A model generated the notes under the pieces. The model was given only the letters and a program-made list of their open reading frames with translations, had not been told where the DNA came from and ran no database searches. 64,000 nucleotides of DNA from Candidatus Mediterraneibacter guildfordensis (lineage in GTDB: Bacteria > Bacillota > Clostridia > Lachnospirales > Lachnospiraceae), in assembly GCA_019112735.1 (NCBI GenBank), contig DXIS01000030.1, forward strand, positions 35,597 to 99,596, written 5' to 3'. Position numbers and translations under genes: made by a program. Below, piece by piece: positions 60,588 to 64,000 of this stretch. How positions within the stretch are numbered: the first letter of the stretch is position 1; each line of letters begins with the position of its first letter.

Positions 60588-61706
60588 ATGGGACGAGTAT
60601 CTGAACTTCAGCTCAAAGAAGCAATTGCAAACTTTAATTATTTCGGACGGCTCAAAGCGTGCGAACCGTTCGGCAGCGGACACATCAATGATACATACCG
60701 CCTGACATTCGAGATCGGCGATATGGGCGATGTGTATGTGATCCTGCAGCGGATGAACCGTGAGATATTCAAGAAGCCGGTGGAGCTGATGGAGAATATC
60801 GTCGGCGTGACTTCGCACCTGCGTAAGAAGATCATCAAAGCGGGCGGAGATCCGGAGCGCGAGACACTGAACGTGATCCTGGCCAAAGACGGAAAAGCTT
60901 ACTATGTGGATTCCATGGGCGAATACTGGAGATCCTTTAAATACATCACTGAAGCGACAAGCTATGACCTGGTAGAGAAACCGGAAGATTTCTATGAAAG
61001 CGCGGTGGCGTTCGGACATTTCCAGCGGATGCTCGCCGACTATCCGGCGGAGACGCTGCATGAGACGATCGAAGGCTTCCACGATACAAAAGCAAGGCTC
61101 CGCGCATTTAAAGAAGCGGTTGAAAAAGACGTGTGCGGACGCGCCGCTTCCGTACAGAAAGAGATCGATTTCGTGCTTTCACACGAGGATACGGCAAATG
61201 TGTTCGGCGACCTTCTGGAGAAAGGCGAACTGCCGATCCGCGTTACGCATAACGATACAAAACTGAACAACATCATGATCGACAATACGACAAGAAAAGG
61301 CATCTGCGTCATTGACCTTGATACGGTAATGCCCGGACTTGCCATGAACGATTTCGGCGATTCCATCCGCTTCGGCGCCAGCACGGCGGAAGAGGATGAG
61401 CAGGATCTGAGCAAGGTGTCCTGCAGTATGGAGCTTTTTGAACTCTATGTAAAAGGATTCCTTGAGGGATGCGCGGGAAGCCTGACAGACAAAGAAGTGG
61501 AGATGCTCCCCATGGGCGCGAAAGTCATGACCTATGAGTGCGGCATGCGTTTCCTGGCGGATTATCTCGAGGGCGACCATTACTTCAAGATCCACCGCGA
61601 AGGCCACAATCTTGACCGGGCGAGAACCCAGTTCAAACTCGTTGCGGATATGGAGAGCAAATGGGACACGATGGCGGAGATCGTCCGCAAATATGCAAAT
61701 GCATAA
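60588..61706 (+). CDS. nahK: N-acetylhexosamine 1-kinase-like phosphotransferase
   Basis: 372 residues of the aminoglycoside phosphotransferase fold. ACEPFGSGHINDTYRL (nucleotide loop), VTHNDTKLNNIMIDN (catalytic Asp and metal Asn) and VIDLDTVMPG are present. It matches NahK/LnpB, which phosphorylates GlcNAc or GalNAc at C1 after GH112 phosphorolysis. GGAGGAGAAG precedes the ATG. The uridylyltransferase and epimerase that complete the bifidobacterial-type pathway are not in the window. Confidence 0.88.
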   Translation: MGRVSELQLKEAIANFNYFGRLKACEPFGSGHINDTYRLTFEIGDMGDVYVILQRMNREIFKKPVELMENIVGVTSHLRKKIIKAGGDPERETLNVILAKDGKAYYVDSMGEYWRSFKYITEATSYDLVEKPEDFYESAVAFGHFQRMLADYPAETLHETIEGFHDTKARLRAFKEAVEKDVCGRAASVQKEIDFVLSHEDTANVFGDLLEKGELPIRVTHNDTKLNNIMIDNTTRKGICVIDLDTVMPGLAMNDFGDSIRFGASTAEEDEQDLSKVSCSMELFELYVKGFLEGCAGSLTDKEVEMLPMGAKVMTYECGMRFLADYLEGDHYFKIHREGHNLDRARTQFKLVADMESKWDTMAEIVRKYANA

Positions 61707-61745
61707 CAGCGCCATCTGCATGCCCGCGAATGCGTGAAAAATTCC

Positions 61746-61774
61746 TTGCAAACGCGATTTTTCTGTGATATACT
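61746..61774 (+). promoter_or_regulatory. Promoter of rpsB-tsf
   Basis: TTGCAA (61746-61751) and TATACT (61769-61774) with 17 bases between, upstream of a leader of about 110 bases. Confidence 0.7.
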
Positions 61775-61794
61775 ACGAATGTTGCAAAAAAACA

Positions 61795-61861
61795 CGTATG
61801 TGCATTTCTCTGAAGGTGCCAACCCCGGGGATCCGGGCGGTCTCAGAGAGCAAACCATACG
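61795..61861 (+). promoter_or_regulatory. Candidate structured leader of rpsB
   Basis: CGTATG/CATACG closes the structure, TCTCTGA/TCAGAGA forms an inner stem, and a C/G-rich tip (CCCGGGGATCCGGG) caps it. Position and shape suit an autoregulatory binding site for ribosomal protein S2. I cannot match it to a named Rfam family. Confidence 0.5.
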
Positions 61862-61891
61862 GAAGAACAAAACCAAATGGAGGAAAGAAAC

Positions 61892-62659
61892 ATGAGTGTT
61901 ATTTCAATGAAACAGCTTTTAGAAGCAGGTGTACACTTCGGACACCAGACAAGAAGATGGAACCCGAAAATGGCTCCGTACATCTACACAGAGAGAAATG
62001 GTATTTACATCATCGACCTGCAGAAATCTGTAGGAATGGTTGACGATGCATACAAAGCCGTTTCTGACATCGCTGCTGAGGGCGGCACAGTCCTCTTCGT
62101 AGGAACAAAGAAACAGGCTCAGGACGCCATCAGAACTGAGGCGGAGCGCTGCGGTATGTTCTATGTAAACGAGAGATGGCTGGGCGGTATGCTTACAAAC
62201 TTCAAGACGATCCAGAGCCGTGTAAAACGTCTCAAAGAGATCGAGGCTATGTCAGAGGACGGAACATTCGACGTACTTCCGAAGAAAGAAGTAATCGCGC
62301 TGAAAAAAGAGTGGGCAAAACTTGAGAAGAACCTGGGCGGTATCAAAGAGATGAAGAGACTGCCGGATGCGATCTTCGTAGTTGACCCGAAGAAAGAAAG
62401 AATCTGCGTACAGGAAGCTCACACACTGGGAATCACACTGATCGGTATCTGTGATACAAACTGCGATCCGGAAGAACTGGATTACGTGATCCCGGGTAAC
62501 GATGATGCGATCCGTGCAGTAAAACTGATCGTTTCCAAGATGGCAGACGCTGTAATCGAGGCAAACCAGGGCGCAGCTGCTGACGCAGAGGAGTACTATG
62601 ACGACGCTGCTTACGATGAGACAGAGGCAGCTGAGGTTGAAGAGGCAGTAGAAGAGTAA
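61892..62659 (+). CDS. rpsB: 30S ribosomal protein S2
   Basis: About 255 residues from [36 protein letters not shown] inside the track's upstream extension is the ribosome binding site, so the ATG at 61877 is not used. [16 protein letters not shown] and [12 protein letters not shown] are S2 signatures. The acidic alanine/glutamate-rich tail is common in clostridia. Precedes tsf by 27 bases, the conserved order. Confidence 0.97.
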   Translation: MSVISMKQLLEAGVHFGHQTRRWNPKMAPYIYTERNGIYIIDLQKSVGMVDDAYKAVSDIAAEGGTVLFVGTKKQAQDAIRTEAERCGMFYVNERWLGGMLTNFKTIQSRVKRLKEIEAMSEDGTFDVLPKKEVIALKKEWAKLEKNLGGIKEMKRLPDAIFVVDPKKERICVQEAHTLGITLIGICDTNCDPEELDYVIPGNDDAIRAVKLIVSKMADAVIEANQGAAADAEEYYDDAAYDETEAAEVEEAVEE

Positions 62660-62686
62660 GATCTTGATTTAACGGAGGAATTTATC

Positions 62687-63610
62687 ATGGCAATCACAGC
62701 AGGAATGGTAAAAGAATTAAGAGAAATGACAGGCGCAGGCATGATGGACTGCAAGAAAGCCCTCACAGAGACAAACGGCGATATGGATGCAGCTGTTGAG
62801 TTCCTCAGAAAGAACGGACAGGCAAAGGCTGAGAAGAAAGCCGGAAGGATTGCGGCAGAGGGTATCGTTAAGACAGTCGTAAGAGACGACAAAGTCGCAG
62901 CGATCGTAGAAGTAAACTCTGAGACAGACTTCGTTGCCAAGAACGATGAGTTCCAGGGATTCGTAGAGGCGGTTGCAAATCAGGTTGCTGACAACGCACC
63001 GGCTGACATGGATGCATTCATGGCAGAGGCATGGGCTGAGGACAGCTCCAAGACTGTAAAGGATGCTCTCGTAGAGAAGATCGCAGTGATCGGCGAGAAC
63101 CTGAACATCAGAAGATTCGAGAGAGTAGAAGCTGAGAACGGATGCGTAGTATCCTACATCCACGGCGGCGGACGCATCGGTGTCCTTGTAGTGGCTGACA
63201 CAGATGTAGTAAACGATGAGATCAAGACATGCCTGAAGAACGTGGCAATGCAGGTTGCAGCTATGTCTCCGAAGTATGTATCCCGTGATGAGGTATCTCA
63301 GGAGTTCATGGATCACGAGAAAGAGATCCTTCTTGCACAGGCTAAGAAAGAGAACCCGGAGAAGCCGGAGAACATCATCGAGAAGATGATCATCGGACGT
63401 CTCAACAAAGAGATGAAAGAGATCTGCCTGCTCGATCAGGTATACGTTCAGGACAGCGATCTTACAGTAGCAAAATATGTTGCAAAGGTAGCTAAAGAGA
63501 ACAACGCAAACGTAACAGTGAAGAAATTCATCCGTTACGAGACTGGCGAAGGTATCGAGAAGAAAGAAGAGAACTTCGCAGAAGAAGTCGCAAAACAGAT
63601 GGGAATGTAA
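62687..63610 (+). CDS. tsf: Elongation factor Ts
   Basis: 307 residues. N-terminal UBA-like domain (MVKELREMTGAGMMDCKKAL) and the core motif VEVNSETDFVAKNDEF are diagnostic. It exchanges nucleotide on EF-Tu. Ends at a strong terminator. Codon use is that of a highly expressed gene. Confidence 0.97.
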   Translation: MAITAGMVKELREMTGAGMMDCKKALTETNGDMDAAVEFLRKNGQAKAEKKAGRIAAEGIVKTVVRDDKVAAIVEVNSETDFVAKNDEFQGFVEAVANQVADNAPADMDAFMAEAWAEDSSKTVKDALVEKIAVIGENLNIRRFERVEAENGCVVSYIHGGGRIGVLVVADTDVVNDEIKTCLKNVAMQVAAMSPKYVSRDEVSQEFMDHEKEILLAQAKKENPEKPENIIEKMIIGRLNKEMKEICLLDQVYVQDSDLTVAKYVAKVAKENNANVTVKKFIRYETGEGIEKKEENFAEEVAKQMGM

Positions 63611-63631
63611 TCTCATAAACTAAAAGAACTT

Positions 63632-63678
63632 AAAAACCCCTGAAAAGCCCGTAAAATGGCTTGTTTCAGGGGTTTTTT
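63632..63678 (+). terminator. Terminator of rpsB-tsf
   Basis: AAAACCCCTGAAA pairs with TTTCAGGGGTTTT, with AGCC/GGCT inside, followed by TTTTTTG. Confidence 0.9.
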
Positions 63679-63730
63679 GCGTCCCAGGAAAAAGTACGCA
63701 AAGTATCGTAAATTACCGTATTTTACGTAT

Positions 63731-63812
63731 AAATTTGGGGGATTTTTGGGAGAAGATTTGGGGGAAAGCCTTCCCCCAAATTTGAATATAAAATGGCGCA
63801 TCTTCCCCCAAA
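63731..63812. repeat. Cluster of inverted TTTGGGGG repeats
   Basis: AAATTTGGGGG (63731), ATTTGGGGG (63756), CCCCCAAATTT (63773) and CCCCCAAATT (63804) form two direct and two inverted copies; ATTTGGGGGAAAGCCTTCCCCCAAAT is a perfect-armed hairpin. CGTAAATtaccgtATTTTACG lies just upstream (about 63709). The rest of the 370-base gap between tsf and the last gene holds only terminators. Confidence 0.55.
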
Positions 63813-63883
63813 TTATCATAAGTTATCAGCAGAAGAAACAGGCAAACTTTGTTTGTAGATAATTGAATATAGATAGATTTTGC

Positions 63884-63927
63884 AAAAAGCCGTTTGTTCT
63901 TTATAGTAGAGAACAGACGGTTTTTGC
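63884..63927 (+). terminator. Second hairpin terminator before the last gene
   Basis: AAAAAGCCGTTTGTTCT pairs with AGAACAGACGGTTTTT with a short loop and a U-tract. It may end a small upstream transcript or insulate the next gene; on the minus strand an A-to-T tract is also present. Confidence 0.75.
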
Positions 63928-63979
63928 GTTCTATAAATATATGGTTTTTGCCAGATTCAATGAAAGAGAGGAAATGTCA

Positions 63980-64000
63980 ATGAAGAATGATGACAACAAG
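63980..64000 (+). CDS. Start of an unidentified gene (3' end outside window)
   Basis: ATG at 63980 follows AGAGAGGAA with correct spacing and reads MKNDDNK; an in-frame ATG two codons earlier is also possible. Only seven codons are visible, too few to name it. Confidence 0.45.

Overview
The window reads as a chromosomal segment of a Gram-positive, spore-forming gut anaerobe, most likely a Lachnospiraceae member. The evidence is an ireB-ruvX-DUF1292-fur-rnj cluster, Firmicute-style TTGaca-17-TATAAT promoters, strong AGGAGG ribosome binding sites, a spore-type LysM/GH18 hydrolase, heterodimeric ABC exporters and a mucin-sugar phosphorolysis locus. No rRNA, tRNA, CRISPR array or transposase was seen.

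Layout. 1-4.4 kb: a 5'-complete but truncated TetR regulator divergent from a YhgE/Pip membrane protein, then a hairpin-rich leader in front of an AAA/DUF4143 ATPase. 4.5-9.1 kb: MarR regulator plus a heterodimeric ABC exporter, closed by a strong terminator. 9.16-9.95 kb: a Bro-N antirepressor-like pseudogene with an internal stop. 10.1-14.8 kb: a Gld-like ABC system with two extracytoplasmic partner proteins, facing an orphan OmpR-type response regulator. 15.7-16.4 kb: a RelB/RelE-type toxin-antitoxin pair. 16.4-23.9 kb: molybdopterin genes, a GH25 lysozyme, prmA, rsmE, a cysteine desulfurase and thiI. 24-31 kb: a degenerate HPr, mtaB, ireB, ruvX, yrzB, a Fur regulator, RNase J and the tRNA wobble-uridine genes trmR and trhP.

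30.96-31.91 kb is the least explained part. The whole gap between two convergent genes is filled by three very long imperfect palindromes. Two of them (H1, H3) share an apical-loop motif on unrelated but fully paired stems. This looks like a structured RNA or hairpin family rather than terminators or a transposon. A probable 6S RNA with its own promoter and terminator follows the next gene.

33-49 kb: YihY, queA, two LysR regulators, an aldo/keto reductase, a three-gene HipA-like kinase cassette resembling a HipBST module, a second MarR plus heterodimeric ABC exporter, the LysM/GH18 protein, a MATE transporter and an isolated CbiG-CbiJ fusion. 48.7-61.7 kb: a glycan-use locus with GH88, a lipoprotein sugar-binding protein and two permeases (no ATPase), GH112 galacto-N-biose/lacto-N-biose phosphorylase, two sulfatases, two AraC regulators and an N-acetylhexosamine kinase. 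Together these could desulfate, import and phosphorolyse sulfated mucin-type disaccharides. 61.7-64 kb: rpsB (with a candidate leader) and tsf, then a repeat-rich gap and the first codons of one more gene.

Start sites were moved from the ORF track wherever a ribosome binding site clearly pointed to another codon. Family calls come from reading motifs by eye; no database or folding program was run.
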